In this document: positions 56,101-64,000 of the stretch, in pieces
Layout: every line of letters starts with the position of its first letter
Numbering within the stretch: the first letter of the stretch is position 1
NCBI GenBank assembly: GCA_903934325.1
Contig: CAIZNH010000040.1
Span: 1-64,000, forward strand
From: an uncultured Alphaproteobacteria bacterium
Lineage (GTDB): Bacteria; Pseudomonadota; Alphaproteobacteria; Sphingomonadales; Sphingomonadaceae
DNA length: 64,000 nucleotides
Direction: 5' to 3'
Translations under genes and position numbers: made by a program
Notes under the pieces: model-generated
Database searches by the model: none
Told to the model about the DNA's origin: nothing
The model's input: the letters and a program-made list of their open reading frames with translations, nothing else

Positions 56101-56162
56101 CTAAGGCCAAGCACCGCCTTGGCAGCCAGAGCACCGCGCATGATCCTGATCGCCGCGTTCAT
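53103..56162 (-). CDS. Exported TPR-CHAT caspase-like peptidase
   Basis: 1019 residues. The signal peptide (about 1-32, ending ATPGIARD) marks export to the periplasm. A Cys-containing N-terminal domain (about 40-180) is followed by helical TPR-like repeats (about 190-560, e.g. ALVEAYRLSNAGNFAEAAEFFAVSSAAL), a short coiled coil (RRQRLEQLQQQQAEVLEKLAAF), then the CHAT domain with catalytic His863 in HFATHG and Cys913 in LSACDTAG. CHAT proteins are caspase-clan cysteine peptidases. The start lies 1 bp after the stop of the giant exoprotein gene (TGAGATG), so the exoprotein is a candidate substrate. An ATG at 56243 exists but lies inside the exoprotein gene. Confidence 0.9.
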   Translation of the reverse strand: MNAAIRIMRGALAAKAVLGLSALLSATPGIARDQKQGSIALRDTFPIGSNGLCEAQILAPEQGAGLFDRRYSIICRDAARPVGTLWVVKTKEGDSDVQQFVGKDLACKPEEAAAADLPGLNGTRRFACARQGSTIRNDLLIGTRGGRIYAATGLMAYAKALELGLASLAGDKVVPGAVEIPLTNAMDDLAFARQQAEAIDTDQALVEAYRLSNAGNFAEAAEFFAVSSAALVGPGAIEARLNSALQQSNLGNFAEARRLFAASRAEMAASPVLSRQLRNYEAMDALNQRKASAALAILDRPVTANFTDVEDLRSLRIGASMAGQLASENERIAGAFSSGLTPPERAKLLDGQHAYLKATTLRLLGRPGETTALLRQAEATLGEVRGGRVVSMAWLRAQVLGELAEVSERSGQSAEAERLHQQGIALLAATYPDAPVLDSARAQLAGFYARGGRRDDALGIYREIVKGARGRAMPSLRNLLTPYFALLTDGKSPSGEAASDLFAASQLLLRPGLAQTQAALARELSGGSDEAAQMFRTATNLGRGIEQQRIALLDLESAPQQTAQQTALIADRRQRLEQLQQQQAEVLEKLAAFPRYRAVTEQGITLADLQGVLKPGEAYVKLVTLERDTYVLYATTGDVKVWRADATPAELEALVGKIRESIAVIEGGQVLTYPFDVERSRELYVRLFAPVGEQLPKLQHIVFEPDGALLKLPINLLVTDDASVAAYKARMAGKNPDEYDFRGTAWLGRTAEISTSVAASAFRDVRAARPSSAKRAYIGLGENAPVGTDSPGAARMAAAVAAGDKCQWSPNIWANPIKATELREAATRFGETASVLTENAFSDTAIMGLGELANFRILHFATHGLVTAPQPECPPRPALVTSFDAAAGSDGLLSFSEIFGLRIDADLVILSACDTAGSATVGATREAGVTSGGEFALDGLVRAFVGAGGRTVLASHWPVPDDFNATGRLISGLFAGDGTETAEALRASQVALMDDPETSHPFYWSAFAVVGDGAAKLAR

Positions 56163-56163
56163 C

Positions 56164-59100
56164 TCAATGCCCTCCGTTGCCCGGCGCAGGATCGATATCG
56201 CCCGAATAGAGCGACGCATCCCCGCCGCTCGAGACCGGATCATCGAGGGCCGTGTCCTCGGAGATCAGCGGAACGTCGGCGCGCGAGGGGAAGTCCATGC
56301 CGAAGCTGTCTTCCTCTTCGCCGCTCCCTTCTTCTTCGGCTTCCGCATCGGCAGCGGCAGCGGCGGTCGAGGTTTCAGCGGCCTGGCTGGTCACCGCGAT
56401 TGATGCCGAACTGGCGATTTCGGGCGGTGTCGGCGGCGCGTTGATGGTCAGCACGCCGCCGACATAGGTGATGGCGTAATTCGGTCCACCCGCGAGGGTA
56501 CCCTGGCGGATTGCGAAGGGGCCGACCGTCTCGCCGGGATCGCGCGCGAGACCGCCCGAAAGCTGGTCGCCGTTGACCAGCCCATCGCCCGAAATCACGA
56601 AAGTGAGGTCGGGATCGCTGCGGCCGGCAAATCTAGACAGGTTGTCCGCCGTCACAGTGATCGGACGCGGGGTGATGGCGAGCACCCCGTCGACGAAGGT
56701 CAGGAGGTAATTGGAGCTCGCCGCGAGCGTGCCTTGCGTAATAGCCACGTTCCCGACCCCGGTCGTGACGCCCGCCGCGGTCGCAAGCGCCCCGGTCAGC
56801 TCGTCGCCGTTGACGAGGCCCAAGCCGCCGACGCTGAAGGTCAAGGCGGGATTGGCGTTGCCGTAGATCCGCGTCAGGTTATTTGCCGTCACGGTGATCG
56901 GGCGTGCGGTGATCGTCAGGACACCGGGGTTGAAGCTGAACTGGTAACCCTGCTCGCTCAGCAATGAACCGAGCGCGGCATTGATCGCGAAGGTCCCGAC
57001 GCTGGATGTGCCCGTCGCCGGGGTCGTGAACAGCGGGGTGCCCGAGAGGTTGCTGACACCGTCGCCCGGCATGAAGCCGGCAAAGCTCGCGGTGAACAGC
57101 GGATTGGCGCTGCCGTACAAGCGGCTGGCATCATTCGCGGTCACTGTAATGACAGGCGCAATCCGGAAGGCGGCGAAGTTGCCGCCGGGGTTGAGCGCAT
57201 CATAGGCAGCCGCATTGGCGACGTTGTAGCGCCGGGCATAATTGGCAAAGCTGCCGATCTGGGATCCCCTCGGCGTCGCGGCGAAGATGCCGTAATGTCC
57301 GCCTCCGGTGAGCACGAGACCCGCATCGCCCGCGAGGTTGATCACTTCGCCGCCGAGCGACGCCAGATCGATCGCCCGTCCGCTGGCCGAAGCAGTCAGC
57401 ACACCCTCCGCCCGGACAGAGATGTTGGTGCCAGCGCTGGTTCCGAGATTGCGCACGTCGATGCGACCTGCGCTGATGCTGGCGAGTGTGATCGCACCAT
57501 TGACCCGCTGGGGATCGCCCGCGCCGTCGAGCAGGCGCATTTTTACCGCTCCGGTACCGGCATCGATACGCGAGCCCTGCGCCATGGTGATGACTGAAGC
57601 CGGCGCTTGGCCGAGAGCCTGACCCCCGCCGCCGTTGGCAAGGAGGGCAATGGCCCCGCCGTGCCCGGTCACATTGCCGCCAAGAAGGATCGAGCGGCCC
57701 GCGAGCAGATCAATGGCATTGCCGACCAATCCGCTCCCCGCGCTGCCGTCACCGAGGGTCTGGATCGTACCGCCCGACTGCACCCTGATCACGGCGGCGT
57801 TGTTGGTCGTGGCCCCGTTGCCGATGATATTGCCCTGCGCCGTGCGGAGCAGGATGTCGCCGAACACGGTGGCATTGAGAGCGCCGCTGACATTAAGGTT
57901 CCCGCCGATAGCGGCAAGTTCCGAGGACGGCAGGCTCGCGGCCAGGTTGTCACCCGTGGCCGAGGCAATCAGGCTGCCGGCATTCACGCTGCCGCCCCCG
58001 ACGATCGCGGAGAACTGGCCGGCGGTGTTGGCAAAGCTTCCCGCCGCCGCGCCGCTGGCATTGGCTTGAAGCCGCAATTGCGCTGCGGTGACCGAGCCGG
58101 TGCTGTCATTGGCAAGCTGGAGCGAGGCGGTGCCTCCCCGCGCGGTGCCGCCCGCGGACGTCAGAGCATTGGCGGCAATCTCGATCAGCGGCGCATTGGC
58201 AAGGCTGTTCCCGGCCAGCGATAGCAATGCTTCGCCGCTGGTCGCCGCGCCGCCGGTCTGCCCGGTGCCGCCATCGGCGAAAGCGGTTGCAGAGACCAGG
58301 ATCTGGTCGACATTGAGCGAACTGCCGGTGAGGCTGAGAATGGCCCGGCCACTGGTCGCATTGCCGACCGTCCCGCCAAGCCCTCCCGTGGCATTCGACT
58401 GGACCCTGAGGATCCCGGGCAAGCTCGCGCCGGCGGCCGAGATCCCGATCGTGCTCGTGGTGACAATCACATCGGCAGCGCCCGCGCTGGCCGACCCGCC
58501 GCGTCCGGTCGCGCCACCCCCGCCGCCGACCGCCTCCGAACGGAAGATGCTCTCGCCGAGCAGTGCAAGGGTGGAGCCGGTGATCTCGGTGCGCGCAAGG
58601 CCCGCGGTTGCCGTCCCGCCGATGCCATCGGCGGCCGTTGCCGACCCGCCCCTTGCAACCGGCTCGACGCGCAGCCTTCCACCGTTGATGCGGGTATTGT
58701 TGAGGCTCAGGGTCACTCCCGGAGCCGAGGCGTTGCCACCCGCGACAACACCTTGCCCGCCCGAGGTGGAACCGCCCATCAGGATGCTCGCCAAGCCATT
58801 GGCATCGGCCGTGATGTTGATGGTCGCATCATTGGCGATAAAGCGCAGGGGGCCGTTCGGCCCATCGCCGACAGCATTGCCGCCGCGCTGGCCCGTGCCG
58901 CCGGTCGACTGGTCGACGACGATGAAATCGCCCACGATGTTGAGTGTCGATCCCGTGACCTCGACGAGGCCCGTGCCCCCCACCGCATCGCCCCCGTTGC
59001 CGGTGCCCGAGCCATTGCCTCCCTGGCCGCCCGACACGCCGCCGACAAAATGGAGATTGGCCACACCAGCATTGATGATACGGATCACGCGGCTGCCGCC

Positions 59101-62100
59101 GACGCCGGCACCGCCGGTGACGTTGCGGGCGGGATCCAGCGAGGATCCTCCCTGTCCGATGACGGAAAACACCGTCTCGCCCATGCGGATCGTGCCGCCA
59201 TCGGCCAGCATCGTTCCTGTGCCACCGATCCCGATGCCTCCGGCACCGCCATCGACCGAGGAACCCCCGCCGATTCCGCGCGCGAAAAGGCGGTTGAAGC
59301 CGATACTGCCCGGGTCCGCAAGGGGCGTCGCCGGCAGGCTGAGCAGACCGCCGCCTTGCGCGATCACGTTGATCGAGCCACCGGTCCCGGTGCCGCCCAC
59401 GCCGCTGCCGCCCGTGGTGTCGCCGCCTAAGCCAAGCGCAGCGAGGATCGAACCGGAGTTCAGACTGAAGTTGGCGGTGTTGGGCGTATTGCGCAGGACG
59501 ATGAGCTGGCTGCCAGTGCCGCTCGCGCGCAGGTTGGCGGTGCCGCCGCTGCCGTTGCCGCCGACATATGTGCCGCTGGTGCTGGTGCTAGTGCTGGCGC
59601 TGGTGCCGGCTCCGCCCCGGCCGCCCGCGCTGACTTGCAGCGAGCCGAAGCGCGAGATTCCGCCGTTGAGGGCGAGAGCCTCGGCCAGGCCGCCCGTGCC
59701 GTTCCCGCCCACGCCTGATGCGGCCACCTGGGCTGCGCCGCCGACACCGTTGGCGAAGACCCGCGTGTTGCCGGCGATGTTGCCATTGCCGAGAGCCGTC
59801 CCGAGCGTGCCGATGCGTGCGCTGCCGCCGAAGCCGTTCCCGCCGTTCGCCGTCGCCGCTGTGCCCCCGAAGCCCGTCGCCTCGATCAGCACATCGCCGG
59901 AAATGCTCGTCTCTGTCTGCGAGAAATCGAGGAAGGCCTCGCCCCCGCGTCCGGTTCCGCCGACCCCGCTGCCGGTGCTCGCGCCCCCGATCCCGTTGGA
60001 AACCACCGAAAGCTGCGCAGCGCTCAGCCCGCCGGCAAGACTGCCGAACACTGCGGCAAAGCCGCCCGTGCCGTTGCCGCCCGTGCCGCCGCTTCCGCCG
60101 AAGCCCGAAGCACGCATGTCGATCGTGGTGGCGGTGACTTCGCCCGCGCGCACCGTCAGCGCCGCTGTGCCGCCCTGGCCGTCCCCGCCGGTGCCAAGCA
60201 GCGAAGCGGTGCCGGCCGTGCCGCCATTGCCGCCAACCGCATCGCTCTGCAGGAACAGGCGGGCGAATTGCGCGGAACCCGCACCCAGCGCGCCCGTGCC
60301 CCCCAGCAGGGCGAGCCCTCCCTGTGCCAAGCCGCCAATCGCGTCGCCGCCGCGTCCTGCGGCCGTGCCGGAGCCCCCGTCGCCGCCGCGCCCGCCGCTC
60401 GAATAGGCGATCGCCGTTGCGTCGCCGCCGATAACCAGCGTGCCGTTATCGCCACCTGCCAGCAGGAAAGCCCCGCTGCCAAAGGCCGGATCGACCTGGT
60501 TGGGCACATTGCCCTGACCGCCCCCGAACCCGTCGCCGCCACGACCGCCGGCGGTTGCGGCATCGCCGATCCCGCCATTGCCGCCCTGGCCCTCGGCGAA
60601 GACCCCGGCCGTGCCGGTGATGGAAAGCCGCGCCGTCTGGGTGAGATTGCCATTGGCCTGGAAGAAGGCGTTGCCGCCGCGTCCGGTTCCACCGTTACCG
60701 CCAACCCCGAAGGTGGCGTTCCCGCCGATACCGCGGCTGATGGCCAAGGCCGGGCCGATTATCGCGATCTCTCCGAGGATGGCATTCGCCCCACCGATAC
60801 CGCCAAAGCCATCGCCACCCGAACGGCCATTGCCGCCGAAACCGAACGTATCGGTAGTGAAGGCGCCAGTCCGGATCGTGCCTCCGGTGAACGTCGTCGC
60901 CGAAGCGCGGCCACCGAGCGCCATACCGCCTATGCCGCCGGCATTGGTTCCACCCCTGGCAGTGGCGTCGAGCTTGACGCTTCCGGTGATGTTGATCAGC
61001 CCCGCCCCATTGAGGTTGATGATCGCCATACCGGCATCGGCGAGCGAGCCAGCCCCGGCATTGTTGGATCTGCCACCGCTGGCCTGCGCCCCGACAAAGG
61101 CATTGCCGCCGATGGTGATCGTTCCGCCGTTATCTCCGATGTTAAGGATCGACGCGCCCCCGAAAGCATTCGAAACGCTCGACGCACTGCTCAGTGATCC
61201 GTTCGCACCGATGGCGCTCGAATCGAGGGTAAGGTTGCCGCTCAGCGAGACCGTGCCGCCGAGACGCGCAGAGAGCTGCGCAAGCCCGCCACGGGACGTC
61301 GCGCCCGTCTGAAGCTCAGCCGAGGAGAGAGCGAGGCCGCGTGCCAGCGCGAACAGACTGCCGTTGATCGCGAGACTGCCGCCATCGGCTGACACTATCG
61401 CTCGCCCGCCCTCGACCGCCGCCGCCATCGTGTCCCCGGACCCGGCCGTCGCGAGTCCATCTGCCGACACGTTGACCTGCGAGGCCGTGACAGTCGCGGT
61501 CGCACCACTGTTCGCCTGCAACAGCGCAAGTCCGGCGCGCGCCCTGCCGCCTTGCGAGCTTGAGGCATTGGCATTGACACTGACGAAGTTGGCAGTGACA
61601 CCGCTGACGCCGGACATGAGCAGTCGTGCTTCCTGACTGACAGCAGCACCGCCCGTGCGGCCAGGACCCGTTGCGCTCGCTCCCGCAGTGGAAAACACCT
61701 CCACGTTGTTGGCCGATATGCTGCTGCCGGTCAGAGTGAGCGAACTGCGCGCGCTGTTCGCACTGCCGACCGTCACCCCCTGTCCGCCGCTCGCTTGGGT
61801 GTAAACGTCGAAGCTCGAGAAATTGTTCGCACCGCCGACGGCAACGTTGATGGTCGAGCCGACGAGATCGACATCCACAGCGCCGCTGGTGGCACTGCCG
61901 CCAGCGCCATTCGTCCCGCCAGTGCCTCCTCCGGTGAAACTGCCGAAGGACGCCGATCCGATCAGATTCAGGGTGGAGTTGGTGATCGTGGCCTGAACGT
62001 TCCCGCCAGTCACATTGCCGCCGGTGCCGGTGGCCGCAGAGGCGGTGCCGCCAAATGCGGTGGACTGGGCACTCCATGCGCCGCCGCCCATTTGCGTGCC

Positions 62101-64000
62101 ATTGATCGTTGCGAGAGTCAGCCCCCCCTGCGCGTTGCCGCCGGCCTCCACGCCGTTGCCGCCCTGCACGAAATTGTTCAACCAGAGGCCGGAATTCCCA
62201 GCCGAGTCCGGCGTCAGGTTGATCTGCGCATTGCTGGCGTTGAAAGTGACCGATCCGCCCTGCGCGGTGCCGCCCCTTTGTCCGATGCCGCCCCGCGACT
62301 GGTTGAAGAACGATGCCTTGCCAGTGAAGTTTGCGGTCGAATTGATGATTTCGATGAGCATCGACTGGGCAACGGCATTGCCGCCAGCCCCGGTTCCAGA
62401 GCCGCTGCCTCCGTAGACGTCCGATCCCAGGCTACCGCTGTCGAGGTTGAAGGTACCGCTGTTGATGACGCGCACCGAAACGTTGCCACCGGTCGCATTG
62501 CCCCCGGCAATATTCCGGTCCGAATTGGCCGAACTGCCACCTTGGCCAGCAATCAGAAGCGCAAGGCGGCCCGCCGACAGCGTGCCACCGTCGACGAGAA
62601 GCGTGGCATTGCCGCCGGTCCCGACCCCGCCGGTACCGCCCTCCACGGACGACCCGCCGCCATTGCCTGTGGCGAACAGGTAGAAGAAGTTCGCCGTATT
62701 CGCCGGTAGCGTGAGGGTTCCGCCCTGAGCGGCAATGAGTTCGAGGGTGCCGCCGCGCCCCTGGCCGCCGATCCCGTCGCCTCCCGATGTGGAGCCGCCG
62801 ATGCCTCCGGCATCGATCAGGGACGTCCCTTCAGCCTGCACGTTCTGGATCGTCAAGCGGCTTCCCGTGCCGCTTGCATTGAACCGGCCGGTGCCGCCGA
62901 ATCCGTCGCCACCTTCGTGCGATTGCGCAAATCCGCCAAAGCCGTAGGCTTGAAGCTGCACGGATCCCAGCGTGATGTTGCCGCCGCCAAGCGCATCGAC
63001 ATAGGCAAGGCCGCCCGTGCCGGTCCCGCCGGCGAAGCTGCCGAGCGTTCCGCCGCCGTTGCCGGACGCGGAAACAAGCGCATGGCCAGTGACATTGATG
63101 ATGCCGCCGTTATTGGCGGAGAGGGTGGCGATATAGGCCTCGCCTCCGGTGCCGTTACCGGCCGCCCCGTTCTGCGCGAATCCTCCGAAGCCGGCGGTGT
63201 CGATGGAAACATTGCCGTTGACCGTGACGGTGATGCGATCACCCTCGATCGCGGCGAGGCCGCCGGTGCCATTCCCGGCCGCACCCTCGAAGTGGTTATC
63301 CCCGCCAAAGCCCCGCGACACCATATTGAGACCGCTCGTCGTGAGCGTGCCGCCAAACGAGCCGAAAATCGCCGCCTGTCCCCCCGCTCCGGCACCGCCT
63401 GGCTTGCCTCGGCCGCCAAACCCGCTGGCGAAGAGTTCGATGGAGCCCGCGGTAATGTCGCCAGCGCGGACTGTGAGGAAGGCATTGCCGCCGGTCCCGT
63501 TGCCACCGGCACCGCTGCGCCCCCCCTCGCCTGCGAAACCGCCATCGCCTCCGGAGCCGTCGGCTTCGATACGGAGGTTGCCGAACCTGGCTGCGCCCTG
63601 GCCCAGCGACCCATTCTGTCCCAGCAGCGCAAGTCCGCCCTGCGCGAGACCGCCGAAGCCGTTGCCGCCCGCACCACCCGCAAACGATCCATTGCCCAGT
63701 CCGCCTTCGCCGCCCGAGGCACTCGCCCGGACCACGGAAGGCCCGGTGATCTCGACGGTCCCGTTGTCTCCGCCCGCGAAAATGAAGGCACCGCTGTTGA
63801 AGAGCGGATCGGCCTGGTTGGCGAGCGTGAACTGTCCGCCGAAACCATCGCCCCCGCGTCCGGCAGCAATGCCGCTGTCGGCATTGGCAGCCCCGCCGCG
63901 CCCGCCCATGCCGCGCGCGGTCACGAAGGCATCCTGTCCGACAGTCACCCGTGCGCTATGTGTGAGCGTGCCGGTTGCCTGTAGTGCGGAATTGCCAGCG
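56164..64000 (-). CDS. Giant glycine-rich two-partner-secretion-like exoprotein (5' end outside the window)
   Basis: At least 2,610 residues; the frame is still open at 64000, so start, signal and secretion domain lie beyond. It is built of glycine-rich beta-helix-type repeats (GGxGxGG with alternating strands such as ITVTVNGNVSIDTAGFGG). A long internal duplication is visible: GDGFGG...FNSGAFIFAGGDNGT at about 63.8 kb returns as GDGFGG...FGSGAFLLAGGDNGT at 60.5 kb, 3,318 bp (1,106 residues) away. Near the C-terminus are three MBG-type domains (each ITVTAN/DNLSR..G..DP.LTF), then a Ser/Ala/Glu-rich acidic tail. This is the layout of FHA-type adhesins and biofilm exoproteins. The CHAT peptidase gene follows after 1 bp. 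Confidence 0.85.
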   Translation of the reverse strand, partial: AGNSALQATGTLTHSARVTVGQDAFVTARGMGGRGGAANADSGIAAGRGGDGFGGQFTLANQADPLFNSGAFIFAGGDNGTVEITGPSVVRASASGGEGGLGNGSFAGGAGGNGFGGLAQGGLALLGQNGSLGQGAARFGNLRIEADGSGGDGGFAGEGGRSGAGGNGTGGNAFLTVRAGDITAGSIELFASGFGGRGKPGGAGAGGQAAIFGSFGGTLTTSGLNMVSRGFGGDNHFEGAAGNGTGGLAAIEGDRITVTVNGNVSIDTAGFGGFAQNGAAGNGTGGEAYIATLSANNGGIINVTGHALVSASGNGGGTLGSFAGGTGTGGLAYVDALGGGNITLGSVQLQAYGFGGFAQSHEGGDGFGGTGRFNASGTGSRLTIQNVQAEGTSLIDAGGIGGSTSGGDGIGGQGRGGTLELIAAQGGTLTLPANTANFFYLFATGNGGGSSVEGGTGGVGTGGNATLLVDGGTLSAGRLALLIAGQGGSSANSDRNIAGGNATGGNVSVRVINSGTFNLDSGSLGSDVYGGSGSGTGAGGNAVAQSMLIEIINSTANFTGKASFFNQSRGGIGQRGGTAQGGSVTFNASNAQINLTPDSAGNSGLWLNNFVQGGNGVEAGGNAQGGLTLATINGTQMGGGAWSAQSTAFGGTASAATGTGGNVTGGNVQATITNSTLNLIGSASFGSFTGGGTGGTNGAGGSATSGAVDVDLVGSTINVAVGGANNFSSFDVYTQASGGQGVTVGSANSARSSLTLTGSSISANNVEVFSTAGASATGPGRTGGAAVSQEARLLMSGVSGVTANFVSVNANASSSQGGRARAGLALLQANSGATATVTASQVNVSADGLATAGSGDTMAAAVEGGRAIVSADGGSLAINGSLFALARGLALSSAELQTGATSRGGLAQLSARLGGTVSLSGNLTLDSSAIGANGSLSSASSVSNAFGGASILNIGDNGGTITIGGNAFVGAQASGGRSNNAGAGSLADAGMAIINLNGAGLINITGSVKLDATARGGTNAGGIGGMALGGRASATTFTGGTIRTGAFTTDTFGFGGNGRSGGDGFGGIGGANAILGEIAIIGPALAISRGIGGNATFGVGGNGGTGRGGNAFFQANGNLTQTARLSITGTAGVFAEGQGGNGGIGDAATAGGRGGDGFGGGQGNVPNQVDPAFGSGAFLLAGGDNGTLVIGGDATAIAYSSGGRGGDGGSGTAAGRGGDAIGGLAQGGLALLGGTGALGAGSAQFARLFLQSDAVGGNGGTAGTASLLGTGGDGQGGTAALTVRAGEVTATTIDMRASGFGGSGGTGGNGTGGFAAVFGSLAGGLSAAQLSVVSNGIGGASTGSGVGGTGRGGEAFLDFSQTETSISGDVLIEATGFGGTAATANGGNGFGGSARIGTLGTALGNGNIAGNTRVFANGVGGAAQVAASGVGGNGTGGLAEALALNGGISRFGSLQVSAGGRGGAGTSASTSTSTSGTYVGGNGSGGTANLRASGTGSQLIVLRNTPNTANFSLNSGSILAALGLGGDTTGGSGVGGTGTGGSINVIAQGGGLLSLPATPLADPGSIGFNRLFARGIGGGSSVDGGAGGIGIGGTGTMLADGGTIRMGETVFSVIGQGGSSLDPARNVTGGAGVGGSRVIRIINAGVANLHFVGGVSGGQGGNGSGTGNGGDAVGGTGLVEVTGSTLNIVGDFIVVDQSTGGTGQRGGNAVGDGPNGPLRFIANDATINITADANGLASILMGGSTSGGQGVVAGGNASAPGVTLSLNNTRINGGRLRVEPVARGGSATAADGIGGTATAGLARTEITGSTLALLGESIFRSEAVGGGGGATGRGGSASAGAADVIVTTSTIGISAAGASLPGILRVQSNATGGLGGTVGNATSGRAILSLTGSSLNVDQILVSATAFADGGTGQTGGAATSGEALLSLAGNSLANAPLIEIAANALTSAGGTARGGTASLQLANDSTGSVTAAQLRLQANASGAAAGSFANTAGQFSAIVGGGSVNAGSLIASATGDNLAASLPSSELAAIGGNLNVSGALNATVFGDILLRTAQGNIIGNGATTNNAAVIRVQSGGTIQTLGDGSAGSGLVGNAIDLLAGRSILLGGNVTGHGGAIALLANGGGGQALGQAPASVITMAQGSRIDAGTGAVKMRLLDGAGDPQRVNGAITLASISAGRIDVRNLGTSAGTNISVRAEGVLTASASGRAIDLASLGGEVINLAGDAGLVLTGGGHYGIFAATPRGSQIGSFANYARRYNVANAAAYDALNPGGNFAAFRIAPVITVTANDASRLYGSANPLFTASFAGFMPGDGVSNLSGTPLFTTPATGTSSVGTFAINAALGSLLSEQGYQFSFNPGVLTITARPITVTANNLTRIYGNANPALTFSVGGLGLVNGDELTGALATAAGVTTGVGNVAITQGTLAASSNYLLTFVDGVLAITPRPITVTADNLSRFAGRSDPDLTFVISGDGLVNGDQLSGGLARDPGETVGPFAIRQGTLAGGPNYAITYVGGVLTINAPPTPPEIASSASIAVTSQAAETSTAAAAADAEAEEEGSGEEEDSFGMDFPSRADVPLISEDTALDDPVSSGGDASLYSGDIDPAPGNGGH

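Noticed and set aside
58088..60406. Proline-rich plus-strand frame opposite the exoprotein
   Set aside because: Pro/Pro/Ala repeats are the mirror of the glycine-rich repeats (GGN versus NCC) and not an independent gene.

Overview
The window is GC-rich DNA with dense genes, frequent TGATG/GTGA overlaps and many TonB-dependent receptors. Together with a Tad pilus module, MHS transporters and S9/M16 peptidases, this suggests an alphaproteobacterium, most likely of the Sphingomonadales (Erythrobacteraceae-like). No rRNA, tRNA, CRISPR array or prophage was seen. A perfect parS centromere site at 29.5 kb suggests the segment lies in the origin-proximal part of the chromosome.

Layout. (1) 0-1.3 kb: the end of a probable insertion sequence, a 3' remnant of tadB, and intact tadC. 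(2) 1.4-4.9 kb: acyl-CoA metabolism on the minus strand (thiolase, short-chain dehydrogenase, crotonase, MarR regulator). (3) 5.1-7.5 kb: two translationally coupled 2-oxoglutarate/Fe(II) oxygenase genes. (4) 7.6-17.1 kb: two large TonB-dependent receptors, a small exported protein and a secreted S9 peptidase. (5) 17.4-25.7 kb: clpB, a penicillin-acylase-family N-acylase, a secreted M16 peptidase and a small beta-rich protein. (6) 25.9-33.4 kb: an MHS transporter facing acs, parS, a rearrangement scar joining broken ompW and hemN, NADP-glutamate dehydrogenase and a class VIII-type serine hydrolase. (7) 33.4-50.1 kb: an unusual electron-transfer island. (8) 50.3-64.0 kb: a surface and signalling operon.

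The most striking part is 33.4-53.1 kb. One plus-strand operon encodes a flavin/NAD-type oxidoreductase fused to two cyclic-nucleotide-binding domains and a four-cluster [4Fe-4S] module, then a membrane cytochrome b-like protein with paired histidines, an FHA-membrane-decaheme cytochrome fusion, and a CpdA-type class III phosphodiesterase. A convergent minus-strand operon encodes a pentaheme cytochrome, a GlcG/HbpS-like lipoprotein, an outer-membrane beta-barrel, and a decaheme cytochrome ending in an LVIVD-type propeller. A CcmI/NrfG-like TPR gene lies next to it. The adjacent minus-strand operon encodes a partial giant two-partner-secretion-like exoprotein, an exported TPR-CHAT peptidase, a CHASE2-adenylate cyclase with intact catalytic residues, and a small exported protein. 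The ~19 kb therefore holds a predicted cAMP synthase, cAMP-binding redox enzyme and cAMP phosphodiesterase beside 25 heme-attachment motifs and an outer-membrane barrel. I infer a candidate cAMP-controlled trans-envelope electron conduit; no part of that function is proven by sequence alone.
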